A DNA stretch of 64,000 bases from Bifidobacterium pullorum subsp. saeculare. Its GTDB lineage: Bacteria > Actinomycetota > Actinomycetes > Actinomycetales > Bifidobacteriaceae. Each line of letters starts with the position of its first letter. The first letter of the stretch is position 1. Below are positions 1 to 10,264 of this stretch, one piece after another. Location of the stretch: assembly GCF_016899725.1 (NCBI RefSeq), contig NZ_JACLYU010000008.1, forward strand, positions 1 to 64,000, read 5' to 3'. A program made the translations under genes and the position numbers. Below the pieces are notes generated by a model. The model saw only the letters and a program-made list of their open reading frames with translations, did not search any database and was not told where the DNA came from.

Positions 1-1
1 G

Positions 2-481
2 TGGCTGACGGACGCCGCCCGGTCCGCCATGGACGGCTACAAGCGCCGGCCGTCCCCGGTCATCGACCGCTTCGACGGCATGGTCGTCTCCTGGAGGCTG
101 TCGCGCAGCCCGGACGCGGCCATGGCCGACGGCATGCCGCTCGACGCCATCGCCACGCTCGCGCCCGGCGAGACACCGACGGTCCGCTCGGACCGGGGCT
201 GTCGCCACCGGTGGCCCGGATGGATCCGCATCCGCGAGGAACACGGGCTGGTCCGGTCCATGAGCGCCAAGGGCCGCGGCCCCGACAACGCCGCCGCCGA
301 GGGATCCTTCGGCAGGCCCAGGAACGAATTCCTCCACTGCCGCGACTGGAAGGACGTGACCTACGACGAGCTCCACGGGCGGCTCGCCGCCTACCTGACC
401 CACCACAATGAGACACGCACCAAGAAATCCCCGGGCCGGCAGAGCCCCGTGCAATACCGCAGAAGCCTTGGACTGGCCGCA
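2..481 (+). pseudogene. IS3-family transposase (OrfB integrase core), 3' remnant
   Basis: This is the C-terminal half of an IS3/IS150-group transposase; its 5' part lies outside the window. The D(35)E catalytic signature is visible: the Asp of SDRG and the Glu of AAAEG are separated by 35 residues. An earlier Asp in WLTD and the typical tail QYRRSLGLAA are also present. The frame has no stop after LGLAA and reads on to 655, while another frame continues with IQNNIRTP, so a small indel near 482 is likely. Several normally conserved positions look altered (RSDRGCRH, SFGRPRNEF), which suggests decay. No terminal inverted repeat was identified. Transposition activity is unlikely but cannot be excluded without the 5' half. 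Confidence 0.75.
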
Positions 482-528
482 CGACCATCCAAAACAACAT
501 CCGCACCCCCGAGGGACGGTCCGTATGG

Positions 529-820
529 GCACAGCTGTGCATGGCGTGATTTGGAGAGATGTCATGGGATGTACAGCTGTGCATGGCGTGGTCATGAGGA
601 AAGGTCCGCACAGGCGCAGCTGTGCATGGCATGGTCACGGGGAGAGTCCGTATAGGCACAGCTGTGCATGACGTGGTCATGAAACGTCTGTTGGGAAGCT
701 CTTCGTGACCATGCCATGCACAGTCCCGGGCATATTCGTCCGTCCATGCACAGTCTTGGGATAGTAGGTGTCAGTCAGTGCACAGCCATTGGAGGGAGAT
801 GTCCGCCTATACACAGTCTG
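529..820. repeat. Direct and inverted short repeats downstream of the IS remnant
   Basis: Four direct copies of a unit with core AGCTGTGCATG start at 533, 575, 618 and 660, a period of 42-43 bp. The first copy includes the 12-bp palindrome GCACAGCTGTGC. From about 705 the core appears in the opposite orientation as ATGCACAG or close variants (716, 746, 779 and about 810), roughly 30-33 bp apart. The segments 620-638 and 705-723 are perfect 19-bp inverted repeats of each other. No convincing gene lies in this stretch, and the short ORFs through it are products of the repeats. Confidence 0.8.
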
Positions 821-860
821 GGATCAGTCTGTCTGCGCGAAGCGGGACGAGAAGCAAGGA

Positions 861-1146
861 GAGGAGTGGGACGAGGAAGCAGCGGGAGCGACACGCCCGG
901 AGTTTTCATGGGTAGCCCCGATGCTTTAATAAACAAGTTGCCTGTTTCGGGCTCGCAAATTGGAATGACAAAAAGCGAGCACGGGCCGGGAGTCACGCCT
1001 GACGCGGATTCCTGACAGTCCCGTGCACTGATGACGGATGACCGCCAGCGGACGTATGTCCAACGGAGGCCATGCGTGCCGGTGCCCAGCAAGCAGAAGA
1101 CAGGTTGGTAAACAGTACAACGAATCGCTAGAAAGGGCGGACGGCA
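861..1146 (+). promoter_or_regulatory. Leader and possible promoter of the S10 ribosomal operon
   Basis: This gene-free stretch leads into rpsJ and should carry the main ribosomal promoter. One candidate is TTTTCA (903-908) and TTTAAT (925-930) with a 16-bp spacer, which would give a leader of about 210 nt. Such a leader is long enough for feedback control by a ribosomal protein (L4 in Escherichia coli), but I could not recognise a known leader structure. The promoter assignment is tentative. Confidence 0.35.
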
Positions 1147-1455
1147 ATGGCGGGACAGAAAATCCGCATCAGGCTTAAGTCCTATGACCATGAGGTCATC
1201 GACCAATCGGCGAAGAAGATCGTCGAAACGGTGACGAACGCGGGCGCAACTGTTGTTGGCCCCGTTCCGCTGCCGACCGAGAAGAACGTGTTCTGTGTCA
1301 TTCGTTCTCCTCACAAGTACAAGGATTCTCGCGAGCACTTCGAGATGCGCACCCACAAGCGCCTCATCGACATCGTGGACCCGACCCCCAAGGCCGTGGA
1401 TTCCCTGATGCACATCGATCTGCCCGCTGACGTCAACATCGAGATCAAGCTGTAA
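1147..1455 (+). CDS. rpsJ: 30S ribosomal protein S10
   Basis: uS10 is a component of the 30S head and, as NusE, of transcription antitermination complexes. The 102-residue product is full length. It opens with [20 protein letters not shown] and contains the family motif [21 protein letters not shown]. It is the first gene of the ribosomal block, 14 nt before rplC, with a purine-rich AAAGGGCGG upstream of the ATG. Confidence 0.97.
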   Translation: MAGQKIRIRLKSYDHEVIDQSAKKIVETVTNAGATVVGPVPLPTEKNVFCVIRSPHKYKDSREHFEMRTHKRLIDIVDPTPKAVDSLMHIDLPADVNIEIKL

Positions 1456-1469
1456 GGGAGGAGGAAGCA

Positions 1470-2120
1470 ATGTCGCAGCATGCAGATCGCAAGGCCCTTC
1501 TGGGCAAGAAGCTCGGCATGTCCCAGGTCTGGGATGAGAACGGCTTCTTCGTTCCCGTCACCCTGGTCGACGTGTCCACCAACGTGGTGACCGCCATCAA
1601 GACCCCGGAGACCGACGGCTACACCGCCGTCCAGATCGGCTACGGCCAGATCGATCCGCGCAAGGTCACCAAGCCGCTGGCCGGCCACTTCGCCAAGGCC
1701 GGCGTCACCCCGCGCCGTCACCTCGTCGAGGTGCGCGAGGACAACGCCGTCGAGTACACCGTGGGCCAGGAGCTCGCCGCCGACACCTTCGCCGAGGGTG
1801 CCGAGGTCGACGTGACCGGCACCACCAAGGGCAAGGGCTTCGCCGGCACCATCAAGCGCTGGGGCTTCAAGTCCTACCGTCGTTCGCACGGCTCGCACAA
1901 GAACGAGCGTCGTCCCGGCTCCGTCGGCGCATGCGCCACCCCGGGCCGCATCCTCAAGGGCAAGAAGATGGCCGGCCGCATGGGCCATGTCACCTCCACC
2001 GTGCAGAACCTCACCGTCGTCTCCGCGGACGTTGAGAACGGCATCCTCGCCATCAAGGGCGCCATCCCGGGCCCGAAGGGCGGCATCGTCCTCGTCCGTT
2101 CCGCTGTGAAGGGAGCCTGA
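1470..2120 (+). CDS. rplC: 50S ribosomal protein L3
   Basis: uL3 binds 23S rRNA near the peptidyl transferase centre and is needed early in 50S assembly. The product is 216 residues, normal for actinobacteria. [16 protein letters not shown] is near the N-terminus, and the extended-loop sequence [20 protein letters not shown] and [11 protein letters not shown] are in the second half. A strong GGGAGGAGG precedes the ATG, and rplD follows after 6 nt. Confidence 0.97.
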   Translation: MSQHADRKALLGKKLGMSQVWDENGFFVPVTLVDVSTNVVTAIKTPETDGYTAVQIGYGQIDPRKVTKPLAGHFAKAGVTPRRHLVEVREDNAVEYTVGQELAADTFAEGAEVDVTGTTKGKGFAGTIKRWGFKSYRRSHGSHKNERRPGSVGACATPGRILKGKKMAGRMGHVTSTVQNLTVVSADVENGILAIKGAIPGPKGGIVLVRSAVKGA

Positions 2121-2126
2121 TAAGTC

Positions 2127-2783
2127 ATGGCAAACGTCACTTTCACCGTCACTGACGCCAAGGGCGCCCAGGCCGGCTCCGTCGAGGTCCCGGCCGAGCT
2201 GTTCGGCTTCTCCGCCGAAGAGGTCCAGGCCCATGTGCCGCTGATCCACCAGGTCGTGGTGGCCCAGCTGGCCGCCGCCCGCCAGGGCACCCACGCCACC
2301 AAGACCCGTGGCATGGTCTCCGGCGGCGGCAAGAAGCCGTGGAAGCAGAAGGGCACCGGCCGTGCCCGCCAGGGCTCCATCCGCGCCCCGCAGTGGTACC
2401 ACGGCGGCACCGTCTTCGGCCCGCAGCCGCGTGACTACTCGCAGCGCACCCCGAAGAAGATGAAGGCCGCCGCTCTGCGCTACGTGCTGTCCGACCGCGC
2501 CAACGCCGGCCGCGTGGCCGTCGTGGACTTCGGCGCCCTCGAGGCTCCGTCCACCAAGGCCGCCGTCGCCGCGCTGTCCCCGATCTGCGGCGACAAGTTC
2601 GCCACCGTCGTGCTCACCCGCGACGAGGTGAACGAGTGGCTGTCCGTCCGCAACATCCCCACCGTGCATGTGCTGTTCGCCGATCAGCTCAACACGTACG
2701 ATGTGGTCACCGCTCAGTACGTCGTCTTCACCAAGGCCGCCCTCGATGAGTTCGTGGCCGCGAAGACCGCCAAGGAGGCCTGA
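2127..2783 (+). CDS. rplD: 50S ribosomal protein L4
   Basis: uL4 is an early-assembly 50S protein that lines the exit tunnel; in Escherichia coli it also represses the S10 operon. The 218-residue product has the characteristic loop [20 protein letters not shown] followed by [21 protein letters not shown]. It sits between rplC and rplW with gaps of only 5-6 nt. Whether it controls this operon cannot be read from the sequence. Confidence 0.97.
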   Translation: MANVTFTVTDAKGAQAGSVEVPAELFGFSAEEVQAHVPLIHQVVVAQLAAARQGTHATKTRGMVSGGGKKPWKQKGTGRARQGSIRAPQWYHGGTVFGPQPRDYSQRTPKKMKAAALRYVLSDRANAGRVAVVDFGALEAPSTKAAVAALSPICGDKFATVVLTRDEVNEWLSVRNIPTVHVLFADQLNTYDVVTAQYVVFTKAALDEFVAAKTAKEA

Positions 2784-2788
2784 TTCAC

Positions 2789-3085
2789 ATGGTTGCCATC
2801 CACAAGCCCGCATACGACGTCATCCTGAAGCCTGTCGTCTCCGAGAAGAGCTACGCCCTGTCCGACCGTGGCCAGTACACCTTCGTGGTGGCCCCGAACG
2901 CCAACAAGGTGCAGATCAAGCAGGCCGTCCAGGAGATCTTCAACGTCAAGGTGACGAACGTCAACACCCTCAACCGCGCCGGCAAGCGCAAGCGCACCCG
3001 CACCGGCTTCGGCCAGCGCGCGAGCCAGAAGCGTGCCATCGTCACGGTGGCCGAGGGCCAGACGATCGACATCTTCGGTAACTGA
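2789..3085 (+). CDS. rplW: 50S ribosomal protein L23
   Basis: uL23 sits at the tunnel exit and is a docking site for trigger factor and the signal recognition particle. The protein has 98 residues, with [14 protein letters not shown] near the start and [17 protein letters not shown] in the basic hairpin. It is 5 nt downstream of rplD and 35 nt upstream of rplB. Confidence 0.96.
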   Translation: MVAIHKPAYDVILKPVVSEKSYALSDRGQYTFVVAPNANKVQIKQAVQEIFNVKVTNVNTLNRAGKRKRTRTGFGQRASQKRAIVTVAEGQTIDIFGN

Positions 3086-3120
3086 AGGCTAGCCGAGAAA
3101 GTCAAAGGAAGAACTACATT

Positions 3121-3951
<831 letters not shown>

Positions 3952-3966
3952 GGGAGTAACGAGAAG

Positions 3967-4245
3967 ATGACTCGTAGCATCAAGAAGGGCCCCTTCGTCG
4001 ACGCCCACTTGCAGAAGAAGGTCGACGAACAGAACGAGAAGGGCACCAAGAACGTCATCAAGACCTGGTCCCGTCGTTCGATGATCACCCCGGACTTCAT
4101 CGGACACACCTTCGCTGTCCATGATGGCCGCAAGCACGTCCCGGTGTTCGTCACCGAGGCGATGGTCGGACACAAGCTCGGTGAGTTCGCCCCCACGAAG
4201 ACCTTCAAGGGTCACGTGAAGGACGACAAGAAGTCCCGCCGCTAA
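3967..4245 (+). CDS. rpsS: 30S ribosomal protein S19
   Basis: uS19 is a 30S head protein that works with S13 near the A-site tRNA. The 92-residue product begins [15 protein letters not shown] and contains [28 protein letters not shown] and [10 protein letters not shown], all typical of the family. It follows rplB after 15 nt. Confidence 0.97.
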   Translation: MTRSIKKGPFVDAHLQKKVDEQNEKGTKNVIKTWSRRSMITPDFIGHTFAVHDGRKHVPVFVTEAMVGHKLGEFAPTKTFKGHVKDDKKSRR

Positions 4246-4260
4246 AGGAGAGAATGACTA

Positions 4261-4620
4261 ATGGAAGCTAAAGCAATCGCTCGTCACGTCCGTGTGACGC
4301 CGCGCAAGGCTCGCCGCATGGTCGACCTCATCCGAGGCAAGCAGGCGACCGAAGCCGTCACCATCCTGAAGTTCGCCCCCCAGGCCGCGGCCCTTCCGGT
4401 CCGCAAGACCCTGGAGAGCGCCATCGCCAACGCCCGAGTGAAGGCCGACAAGGCCGGCGAGCCGTTCCGTGAGAACGACCTCGTGATCAAGGAGACCTAC
4501 GTGGACGAGGGCGTGACCCTCAAGCGTTTCCGCGCCCGTGCCCAGGGCCGTGCCGCTCGCATCAACAAGCGCACCTCCCACATCACGGTTGTCGTCGCCA
4601 ACAAGGAAGGAGCCCGCTGA
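4261..4620 (+). CDS. rplV: 50S ribosomal protein L22
   Basis: uL22 extends a beta-hairpin into the exit tunnel; changes in the hairpin are a known route to macrolide resistance. The product is 119 residues, with [18 protein letters not shown] near the start and the hairpin near [16 protein letters not shown]. Its TGA ends 1 nt before the rpsC start, so the two are probably translationally coupled. Confidence 0.97.
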   Translation: MEAKAIARHVRVTPRKARRMVDLIRGKQATEAVTILKFAPQAAALPVRKTLESAIANARVKADKAGEPFRENDLVIKETYVDEGVTLKRFRARAQGRAARINKRTSHITVVVANKEGAR

Positions 4621-4621
4621 G

Positions 4622-5419
4622 ATGGGTCAGAAGATCAATCCGTTCGGCTACCGCCTCGGCATCACCGAGAACCACCGCTCCAAGTGGTTCTCCGACTCCA
4701 ACAAGGTCGGCGAGCGTTACCGTGACTTCGTCCTCGAGGATGACAAGATCCGCAAGGAGATGAGCAAGGACCTCGAGCGCGCCGGCGTGAGCAAGATCGT
4801 CATCGAGCGCACCCGCGACCGCGTGCGTGTGGACATCCACACCGCCCGCCCGGGCATCGTGATCGGCCGCCGCGGCGCGGAGGCCGAGCGCGTGCGCGCC
4901 AAGCTCGAGAAGCTCACCGGCAAGCAGGTCCAGCTCAACATCTTCGAGGTGAAGAACGCCGCGCTGGACGCCCAGCTGGTGGCCCAGTCCATCGCCGAGC
5001 AGCTCACCAACCGCGTGACCTTCCGCCGCGCGATGCGCAAGGCCCAGCAGGACGCGATGCGCGCCGGCGCCAAGGGCATCCGCATCAAGCTCTCCGGCCG
5101 TCTGGGCGGCGCCGAGATGAGCCGCTCCGAGTTCTACCGCGAGGGCCGCGTTCCGCTGCAGACCCTGCGCGCCCTGATCGACTACGGCTTCTTCGAGGCC
5201 AAGACCACCTACGGCCGCATCGGCGTGAAGGTGTGGATCTACAAGGGCGATATGACCGAGAGCGAGTTCGAGGCCCAGCAGGCGCAGTCCAGCAACCGCC
5301 CCGGCCGCCGCGGCGACCGTCGTCCGCGCCGTGGCAACCGCCCGGCCGCGTCCCAGCAGCAGACCGCCGAGGCCCCCAAGGCCGAGGCCGCTGCCGCCCC
5401 TACGGAAACGAAGGAGTGA
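4622..5419 (+). CDS. rpsC: 30S ribosomal protein S3
   Basis: uS3 lines the mRNA entry channel and has a KH domain. The start is ATG 4622, beginning [14 protein letters not shown], with AAGGAAGGAG upstream inside rplV; an in-frame start at 4538 would overlap rplV and is not used. The KH motif [13 protein letters not shown] is present. The 265-residue product carries a C-terminal extension rich in Arg/Pro and then Ala/Glu, common in GC-rich actinobacteria. Confidence 0.96.
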   Translation: MGQKINPFGYRLGITENHRSKWFSDSNKVGERYRDFVLEDDKIRKEMSKDLERAGVSKIVIERTRDRVRVDIHTARPGIVIGRRGAEAERVRAKLEKLTGKQVQLNIFEVKNAALDAQLVAQSIAEQLTNRVTFRRAMRKAQQDAMRAGAKGIRIKLSGRLGGAEMSRSEFYREGRVPLQTLRALIDYGFFEAKTTYGRIGVKVWIYKGDMTESEFEAQQAQSSNRPGRRGDRRPRRGNRPAASQQQTAEAPKAEAAAAPTETKE

Positions 5420-5425
5420 GCAAGA

Positions 5426-5845
5426 ATGCTTATCCCGAAGAGGACTAAGTACCGCAAGCAGCATCGTCCGGGCCGCTCTGGCATGTCCAAGGGTGGCAAC
5501 GAGATCAGCTTCGGCGATTTCGGCATCCAGGCCCTGGCCCCCTGCTATGTGACCAACCGTCAGATCGAGGCCGCGCGTATCGCCATGACCCGCTACATCA
5601 AGCGTGGCGGCCGCGTGTGGATCACGGTCTTCCCGGACCGCCCGCTGACCAAGAAGCCGCTCGGCACCCGAATGGGTTCCGGCAAGGGCGCCCCCGAGTT
5701 CTGGATCGCCAACGTCCGTCCCGGTCGCGTGATGTTCGAGATCGGCGGCGTGTCCGAGGATGTCGCCCGCGAGGCCCTGCGCCGCGCGATTGACAAGCTC
5801 CCCATGAAGTGCCGTGTTATTGCTCGCGAAGGCGGTGACATCTGA
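5426..5845 (+). CDS. rplP: 50S ribosomal protein L16
   Basis: uL16 assembles late into the 50S subunit and helps position A-site tRNA. The 139-residue product begins [20 protein letters not shown] and has [20 protein letters not shown], which includes the loop hydroxylated in some bacteria. The stop shares one base with the rpmC start (TGATG). Confidence 0.97.
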   Translation: MLIPKRTKYRKQHRPGRSGMSKGGNEISFGDFGIQALAPCYVTNRQIEAARIAMTRYIKRGGRVWITVFPDRPLTKKPLGTRMGSGKGAPEFWIANVRPGRVMFEIGGVSEDVAREALRRAIDKLPMKCRVIAREGGDI

Positions 5846-6099
5846 TGTCGGTCGGAACCGAAGAGTACACCATCAAGAATCTGAACGAGAAGACCAACGC
5901 CGAGATCGAGGGCTTCCTCAAGAAGTCCAAGGAAGAGCTGTTCAACCTGCGCTTCCAGCACGCGACCGGTCAGCTCGAGAACACCGCGCGTCTCAAGGCC
6001 GTCAAGCATGACATCGCCCGCATGTACACCGTGCTGCGCGAGCGTGAGCTTGGCATCACCACCGAGCCCGCGGCCGAGGAGAAAGCTGAGGAGAAGTGA
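5845..6099 (+). CDS. rpmC: 50S ribosomal protein L29
   Basis: uL29 is a small two-helix protein beside L23 at the tunnel exit. The core [20 protein letters not shown] and [12 protein letters not shown] is clear. The product has 84 residues, slightly long, with an Ala/Glu-rich tail after the core. It overlaps rplP by one base. Confidence 0.95.
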   Translation: MSVGTEEYTIKNLNEKTNAEIEGFLKKSKEELFNLRFQHATGQLENTARLKAVKHDIARMYTVLRERELGITTEPAAEEKAEEK

Positions 6100-6101
6100 G
6101 C

Positions 6102-6368
6102 ATGGCTGACACTCAGGAGCGCAACACCCGCAAGGTTCGCCGCGGCTACGTCGTGTCCGAGACCATGGACAAGACGGTCACCGTCGAGCTCGAGAAGCGT
6201 TCGACCCACCCGCTGTATGGCAAGGTCGTCCGCACCACCAAGAAGGTCAAGGTCCATGACGAACACAACGAGGCCCACGTTGGCGACCTCGTGAGTATTA
6301 TGGAGACTCGGCCTCTGAGCAAGACCAAGCGTTGGCGTCTCGATTCCATCATCGAGCGCGCCAAGTAA
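6102..6368 (+). CDS. rpsQ: 30S ribosomal protein S17
   Basis: uS17 is an OB-fold primary binder of 16S r[22 protein letters not shown] and [20 protein letters not shown] identify it. ATG 6102 is preferred because GAGGAGAAG (6087-6095) is correctly spaced before it; an in-frame GTG at 6096 overlaps the rpmC stop. With this start the protein is 88 residues. It is the last gene of the S10 part, before the hairpin at 6392-6439. Confidence 0.95.
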   Translation: MADTQERNTRKVRRGYVVSETMDKTVTVELEKRSTHPLYGKVVRTTKKVKVHDEHNEAHVGDLVSIMETRPLSKTKRWRLDSIIERAK

Positions 6369-6391
6369 ACAAGTTCGGCAAGGCTCCGCGT

Positions 6392-6439
6392 ACACCGGAC
6401 GCGGCGGGAAGCCCCTGTGCGGCCCGCCGCGCCCGGTGT
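6392..6439 (+). promoter_or_regulatory. Strong hairpin between rpsQ and rplN (S10/spc junction)
   Basis: The left arm 6392-6408 and right arm 6423-6439 pair over 17 bp with a single A-C mismatch (6399/6432), closing a 14-nt loop. No T run follows, and rplN starts 32 nt later with AAGGAGA. The position is where the separate S10 and spc operons of Escherichia coli meet, so the hairpin could be an attenuator, an RNA processing site or an mRNA stabiliser. Its role is unknown. Confidence 0.85.
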
Positions 6440-6471
6440 GCGGGGAGAACCAGCTCGGCTAAGGAGAATCA

Positions 6472-6840
6472 ATGATTCAGCAGGAAACGCGGCTTCATGT
6501 CGCCGACAACACGGGTGCCAAGGAGCTCCTTGCCATCCGAGTGCTCGGCGGATCGAAGCGACGCTACGCCGGCATCGGCGACGTCATCGTCGCCTCCGTC
6601 AAGGACGCGATCCCTGGCGGGTCGGTCAAGAAGGGCGATGTGGTCAAGGCCGTCGTCGTCCGCACCGTCAAGGAGTCCCGTCGCGCCGACGGCTCCTACA
6701 TCAAGTTCGACGAGAACGCCGCCGTCATTCTCGGCTCCGGCCGCGAACCGAAGGGCACTCGTATCTTCGGACCGGTCGGTCGTGAGCTGCGCGAGCACAA
6801 GTTCATGAAGATCGTGTCCCTCGCCCCGGAGGTGATCTGA
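6472..6840 (+). CDS. rplN: 50S ribosomal protein L14
   Basis: uL14 forms an intersubunit bridge and is the docking site for ribosome silencing factor. The 122-residue product begins [20 protein letters not shown] and has the conserved [12 protein letters not shown] and [25 protein letters not shown] precedes the ATG, and rplX follows after 2 nt. Confidence 0.97.
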
Positions 6841-6842
6841 TC

Positions 6843-7178
6843 ATGGCTGCGAAGCTCAAGAAGGGCGACCTCGTCAAGGTCATCCGTGGCAAGGACCGCG
6901 GCAAGGAAGGCACCGTCAAGCAGGTGCTCAAGGACGACCGTCTGATCGTCGAGGGCGTGCAGATCGTCAAGAAGCACGTCCGCGCCACCCAGCAGGGCCA
7001 GCAGTCGGGCATCGTCTCCGTCGAGGCTCCGATCCATCGCTCCAACGTGATGGTCATCGACCCGGAGACCAAGCAGCCGACCCGCGTCGGCATCGTCGTC
7101 AAGGAAGAGGCTCGCGACGGCAAGGTGAAGACCGTGCGCGTGCGCGTGGCCAAGAAGTCCGGAAAGGAGCTGGCATGA
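6843..7178 (+). CDS. rplX: 50S ribosomal protein L24
   Basis: uL24 is an assembly-initiator protein with a KOW motif. The KOW region [18 protein letters not shown] is at the N-terminus, and [16 protein letters not shown] follows later. The product is 111 residues. Its TGA overlaps the rplE ATG by 4 nt (ATGA). Confidence 0.96.
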   Translation: MAAKLKKGDLVKVIRGKDRGKEGTVKQVLKDDRLIVEGVQIVKKHVRATQQGQQSGIVSVEAPIHRSNVMVIDPETKQPTRVGIVVKEEARDGKVKTVRVRVAKKSGKELA

Positions 7179-7750
7179 GCGACACCACCACCGTCGAAGC
7201 GCCGGCCACCCCGCGCCTGAAGACCCGTTACAACGACGAGATCATCCCGGAGATGGAGAAGGAGTTCAAGTACTCCAACCCCATGCAGGTTGCTCGTATC
7301 CAGAAGGTCGTCGTCTCCATGGGCGTCGGCGCCGCCGCTCGCGACTCCAAGCTCATCGAGGGCGCCGTCAAGGACCTCCGCCTGATCACCGGCCAGCAGC
7401 CGAAGATCACCAAGGCCAAGAAGTCCGTCGCGCAGTTCCACCTGCGTGAGGGCCAGGCCATCGGCGCGTACGTCACCCTGCGTGGCGACCGCATGTGGGA
7501 GTTCCTGGACCGCCTTCTGACCATGGCCCTGCCGCGCATCCGCGATTTCCGCGGCATCAACGGCAATCAGTTCGATGGCCAGGGCAACTACAACTTCGGT
7601 CTGACCGAGCAGTCCATGTTCCACGAGATCGATCCGGACGCGATCGATCACCAGCGCGGCATGGATATCACCGTGGTGACCAGCACCAAGGATGACAACG
7701 AGGCCCGCGCGCTGCTCAAGCACCTGGGTTTCCCCTTCAAGGAGAACTGA
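7175..7750 (+). CDS. rplE: 50S ribosomal protein L5
   Basis: uL5 binds 5S rRNA and contacts P-site tRNA and S13. The 191-residue product contains [15 protein letters not shown], the segment [19 protein letters not shown], and [20 protein letters not shown] near the end. It overlaps rplX by 4 nt and is followed by rpsN after 1 nt. Confidence 0.97.
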   Translation: MSDTTTVEAPATPRLKTRYNDEIIPEMEKEFKYSNPMQVARIQKVVVSMGVGAAARDSKLIEGAVKDLRLITGQQPKITKAKKSVAQFHLREGQAIGAYVTLRGDRMWEFLDRLLTMALPRIRDFRGINGNQFDGQGNYNFGLTEQSMFHEIDPDAIDHQRGMDITVVTSTKDDNEARALLKHLGFPFKEN

Positions 7751-7751
7751 T

Positions 7752-7937
7752 ATGGCAAAAACCGCTCTGAAGAACAAGGCGGCACGCAGCCCCAAGTTCA
7801 AGGTGCGCGCGTACACGCGCTGCCAGGTGTGCGGCCGTCCCCACTCCGTCTACCGCAAGTTCGGCCTGTGCCGCATCTGCCTTCGCGAGAAGGCCCACCG
7901 CGGCGAGCTGCCCGGAGTCACTAAGTCCAGTTGGTAA
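7752..7937 (+). CDS. rpsN: 30S ribosomal protein S14, zinc-ribbon type
   Basis: uS14 lies in the 30S head. The 61-residue form is the short type [11 protein letters not shown] (near residue 24) and [12 protein letters not shown] (near residue 40) supply two CxxC pairs for one zinc. The tail [11 protein letters not shown] is typical. ATG 7752 follows the rplE stop by 1 nt. Zinc-free paralogues, where present, usually lie elsewhere in the genome; none is in this window. Confidence 0.96.
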   Translation: MAKTALKNKAARSPKFKVRAYTRCQVCGRPHSVYRKFGLCRICLREKAHRGELPGVTKSSW

Positions 7938-8020
7938 ACATCGACGCTGAAGGTCCGCGGCCCGGGCCCATCCACGGGCAGGGCGGCGGAAACCACGGCG
8001 AGAAAGGGCAATAAGCCCAA

Positions 8021-8419
8021 ATGACAATGACAGATCCGATCGCAGACATGCTCACCCGTCTGCGTAACGCGAGCGCGGCCAAGCACGAGACCGTGGACAT
8101 GCCGTACTCCAAGTTCAAGGCGGCCATCGCCGAGATCCTCAAGCGCGAGGGCTTCATCAAGGACTACTCCGCCAAGGAGGCCAAGGTGGGCCAGACCCTC
8201 GAGGTCACCCTCAAGTACGGCCCCAACGGCGAGCGTTCCATCCAGGGCATCAAGCGCATCTCGAAGCCCGGCCTGCGCCGCTACGCGAAGTCCGACGCGC
8301 TGCCGATGCCGCTCGGTGGCCTCGGTATCGCCATCATCTCGACCTCGTCGGGACTGCTGACCCAGAAGGAATGCCTCGACCGGGGCATCGGCGGCGAGAT
8401 CGTCGCCTACGTGTGGTGA
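8021..8419 (+). CDS. rpsH: 30S ribosomal protein S8
   Basis: uS8 binds the central domain of 16S rRNA and in Escherichia coli is the translational repressor of the spc operon. The 132-residue product begins [17 protein letters not shown] and ends [20 protein letters not shown] and IVAYVW, matching the family. The 83-nt gap before it is longer than others in the operon and GC-rich. A second ATG two codons in (8027) is possible. Confidence 0.97.
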   Translation: MTMTDPIADMLTRLRNASAAKHETVDMPYSKFKAAIAEILKREGFIKDYSAKEAKVGQTLEVTLKYGPNGERSIQGIKRISKPGLRRYAKSDALPMPLGGLGIAIISTSSGLLTQKECLDRGIGGEIVAYVW

Positions 8420-8436
8420 GAAAGGAGAGCTGAACA

Positions 8437-8976
8437 ATGGCATCGCATATCGGTAAGCTCCCCGTCACCATTCCCGCTGGCGTGGAGGTCAAGATCGAGG
8501 GCCAGTCCTTCAGCGTGAAGGGCGCCAAGGGCTCCGACTCCTTCGAAATCCCCGAGGGCATCACCGGTGCCGTCGAGGGCAACGAGATCATCCTCACCCC
8601 GGCCGATGACCTGCGCCCGACCCGTGCCAAGCACGGCCTGGCCCGCTCGATCATCGCCGGCATGGTCAAGGGTGTCTCCGAGGGCTACGAGAAGCGCCTG
8701 CAGATCGTCGGCACGGGTTACCGCGCCGTCGCCAAGGGCCAGGGCATCGAGTTCTTCCTCGGTTACTCCCACACCATCACCATGAACCCGCCGGAAGGCA
8801 TCACCTTCGAGCTGCCGAACCCGAACGAGGTCGTCGTCAAGGGCATCGACAAGCAGGTCGTGGGTCAGGTCGCCGCGAACATCCGCAAGCTCCGCGCTCC
8901 CGAACCCTACAAGGGCAAGGGCATCAAGTACGCCGACGAGCGTATCCTGCGCAAGGCTGGAAAGGCTGGTAAGTGA
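8437..8976 (+). CDS. rplF: 50S ribosomal protein L6
   Basis: uL6 lies near the sarcin-ricin loop and the factor-binding site. The protein has 179 residues. It begins [20 protein letters not shown] and contains [20 protein letters not shown] and the late motif [15 protein letters not shown]. It starts 17 nt after rpsH with AAAGGAGAG upstream. Confidence 0.97.
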   Translation: MASHIGKLPVTIPAGVEVKIEGQSFSVKGAKGSDSFEIPEGITGAVEGNEIILTPADDLRPTRAKHGLARSIIAGMVKGVSEGYEKRLQIVGTGYRAVAKGQGIEFFLGYSHTITMNPPEGITFELPNPNEVVVKGIDKQVVGQVAANIRKLRAPEPYKGKGIKYADERILRKAGKAGK

Positions 8977-8977
8977 T

Positions 8978-9349
8978 ATGAGCGTCACTATCTACGGCAA
9001 GGGCAAGAAGGCCGCGCTCAAGCGCCGTCACGCCCGTCTGCGCAAGCGCATCCGCGGCACCGCGGAGCGTCCGCGCCTCGTGGTCACCCGTTCCAACCGC
9101 CACATGGTGGCCCAGGTCGTCGACGACACCAAGGGCATCACCCTGGTCTCCGCCTCGACGATCACCGCCGAGTTCGCCGGCTTCGAGGGCACCAAGGTCG
9201 AGGCCGCCAAGAAGGTCGGCCAGCTGATCGCTGAGAAGGCCAAGGCCGCCGGCATCACCGCCGTCGTCTTCGACCGTGGTGGCAACAAGTACACCGGTCG
9301 CGTCGCAGCCGTCGCTGAGGGCGCCCGCGAGGGAGGTCTGGAGCTGTGA
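8978..9349 (+). CDS. rplR: 50S ribosomal protein L18
   Basis: uL18 carries 5S rRNA into the 50S subunit together with L5. The 123-residue product has [20 protein letters not shown] and ends in [20 protein letters not shown] followed by AREGGLEL, as expected. The stop overlaps the GTG of rpsE (GTGA). Confidence 0.96.
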   Translation: MSVTIYGKGKKAALKRRHARLRKRIRGTAERPRLVVTRSNRHMVAQVVDDTKGITLVSASTITAEFAGFEGTKVEAAKKVGQLIAEKAKAAGITAVVFDRGGNKYTGRVAAVAEGAREGGLEL

Positions 9350-10074
9350 GCGAGAACGAAGTGAAGGAAACCCAAGTGGCTGAAGAGACCAAGAACACCG
9401 AGGCCGCTCCCGCTGAGAACGCGAACGAGGGCCGTCGCTCCCGCCGCGGCCAGCGTGGCGAGGGCCGCCGTGGCGAGCGTCGCAACCGCCGCGAGGAGAA
9501 CAAGGGCGACGAGCTGCTCGATCGCGTGGTGACCATCAACCGTGTGTCCAAGACCCACAAGGGCGGCCGCACGTTCAGCTTCGCGGCCCTCGTGGTCGTG
9601 GGCGACGGCAACGGCACCGTGGGCGTGGGCTACGGCAAGTCCCGCGAGGTCCCGGCCGCCATCGCCAAGGGCCAGCTCGACGCCAAGAAGCACATGTTCA
9701 CCGTCCCGCGCATCCGTGGCACCGTCACCCACCCGGTGATCGGCCATGACGCGGCCGGCACCGTGCTGCTGCGCCCGGCCGCCCCCGGCACCGGCGTGAT
9801 CGCCGGCGGCCCGGTGCGCGCCGTCATGGAGTGCGCCGGCATCACCGATGTGCTGTCCAAGTCGATGGGCTCGCCCACCGCCGTCAACATGGTCCGCGCG
9901 ACCGTCGCCGCCCTCAAGCAGCTTGAGGAGCCGGAGGAGATCGCCGCCCGCCGTGGCCTGCCGCTCGACGAGGTGGCCCCGGACGCGCTGCTGCGCGCCC
10001 GCGCCGCCGGCATCGCCGAGGCCCGCAAGGCTCGCGAGGAGAAGGCCGCTGCCGCCCAGAAGGATGGTGAGTGA
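9346..10074 (+). CDS. rpsE: 30S ribosomal protein S5
   Basis: uS5 acts in decoding fidelity and mRNA unwinding at the entry site. The conserved core [19 protein letters not shown] begins near residue 55 and runs through [18 protein letters not shown]. In front of it is a low-complexity extension, first Glu/Ala-rich and then Arg-rich ([17 protein letters not shown]), giving 242 residues. Such extensions are common in actinobacteria. GTG 9346 overlaps the rplR stop. Confidence 0.95.
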   Translation: MSENEVKETQVAEETKNTEAAPAENANEGRRSRRGQRGEGRRGERRNRREENKGDELLDRVVTINRVSKTHKGGRTFSFAALVVVGDGNGTVGVGYGKSREVPAAIAKGQLDAKKHMFTVPRIRGTVTHPVIGHDAAGTVLLRPAAPGTGVIAGGPVRAVMECAGITDVLSKSMGSPTAVNMVRATVAALKQLEEPEEIAARRGLPLDEVAPDALLRARAAGIAEARKAREEKAAAAQKDGE

Positions 10075-10076
10075 GA

Positions 10077-10262
10077 ATGGCTAAGTCCCTGAAGATTACC
10101 CTGCACCACGGCATGTGCGGCGCGAACTTCGCGCAGCGTGAGAGCGCCAAGACCCTGGGCCTTCGCAAGATCGGCCAGACCGTCGAGCGTCCTGACAACT
10201 CCGCCGTGCGCGGCCTGATCAACGTGGTGCGTCATCTTGTCACCGTCGAGGAGGTCGACTGA
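10077..10262 (+). CDS. rpmD: 50S ribosomal protein L30
   Basis: uL30 is a small 50S protein found in most bacteria. The 61-residue product includes [20 protein letters not shown] and [17 protein letters not shown], both characteristic. ATG 10077 is chosen over the in-frame GTG 10071, which overlaps the rpsE stop; GGTGAGTGAGA provides a modest ribosome-binding site. Confidence 0.94.
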   Translation: MAKSLKITLHHGMCGANFAQRESAKTLGLRKIGQTVERPDNSAVRGLINVVRHLVTVEEVD

Positions 10263-10264
10263 TC

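Noticed and set aside
529..820. Repeat field considered as a CRISPR array
   Set aside because: The units switch orientation, vary in sequence and have no regular unique spacers; no cas gene is in the window.
1311..2813. A 500-residue minus-strand frame opposite rplC and rplD
   Set aside because: The opposite strand carries unmistakable L3 and L4; the antisense frame has only codon-bias composition. The same holds for similar frames opposite most genes here.
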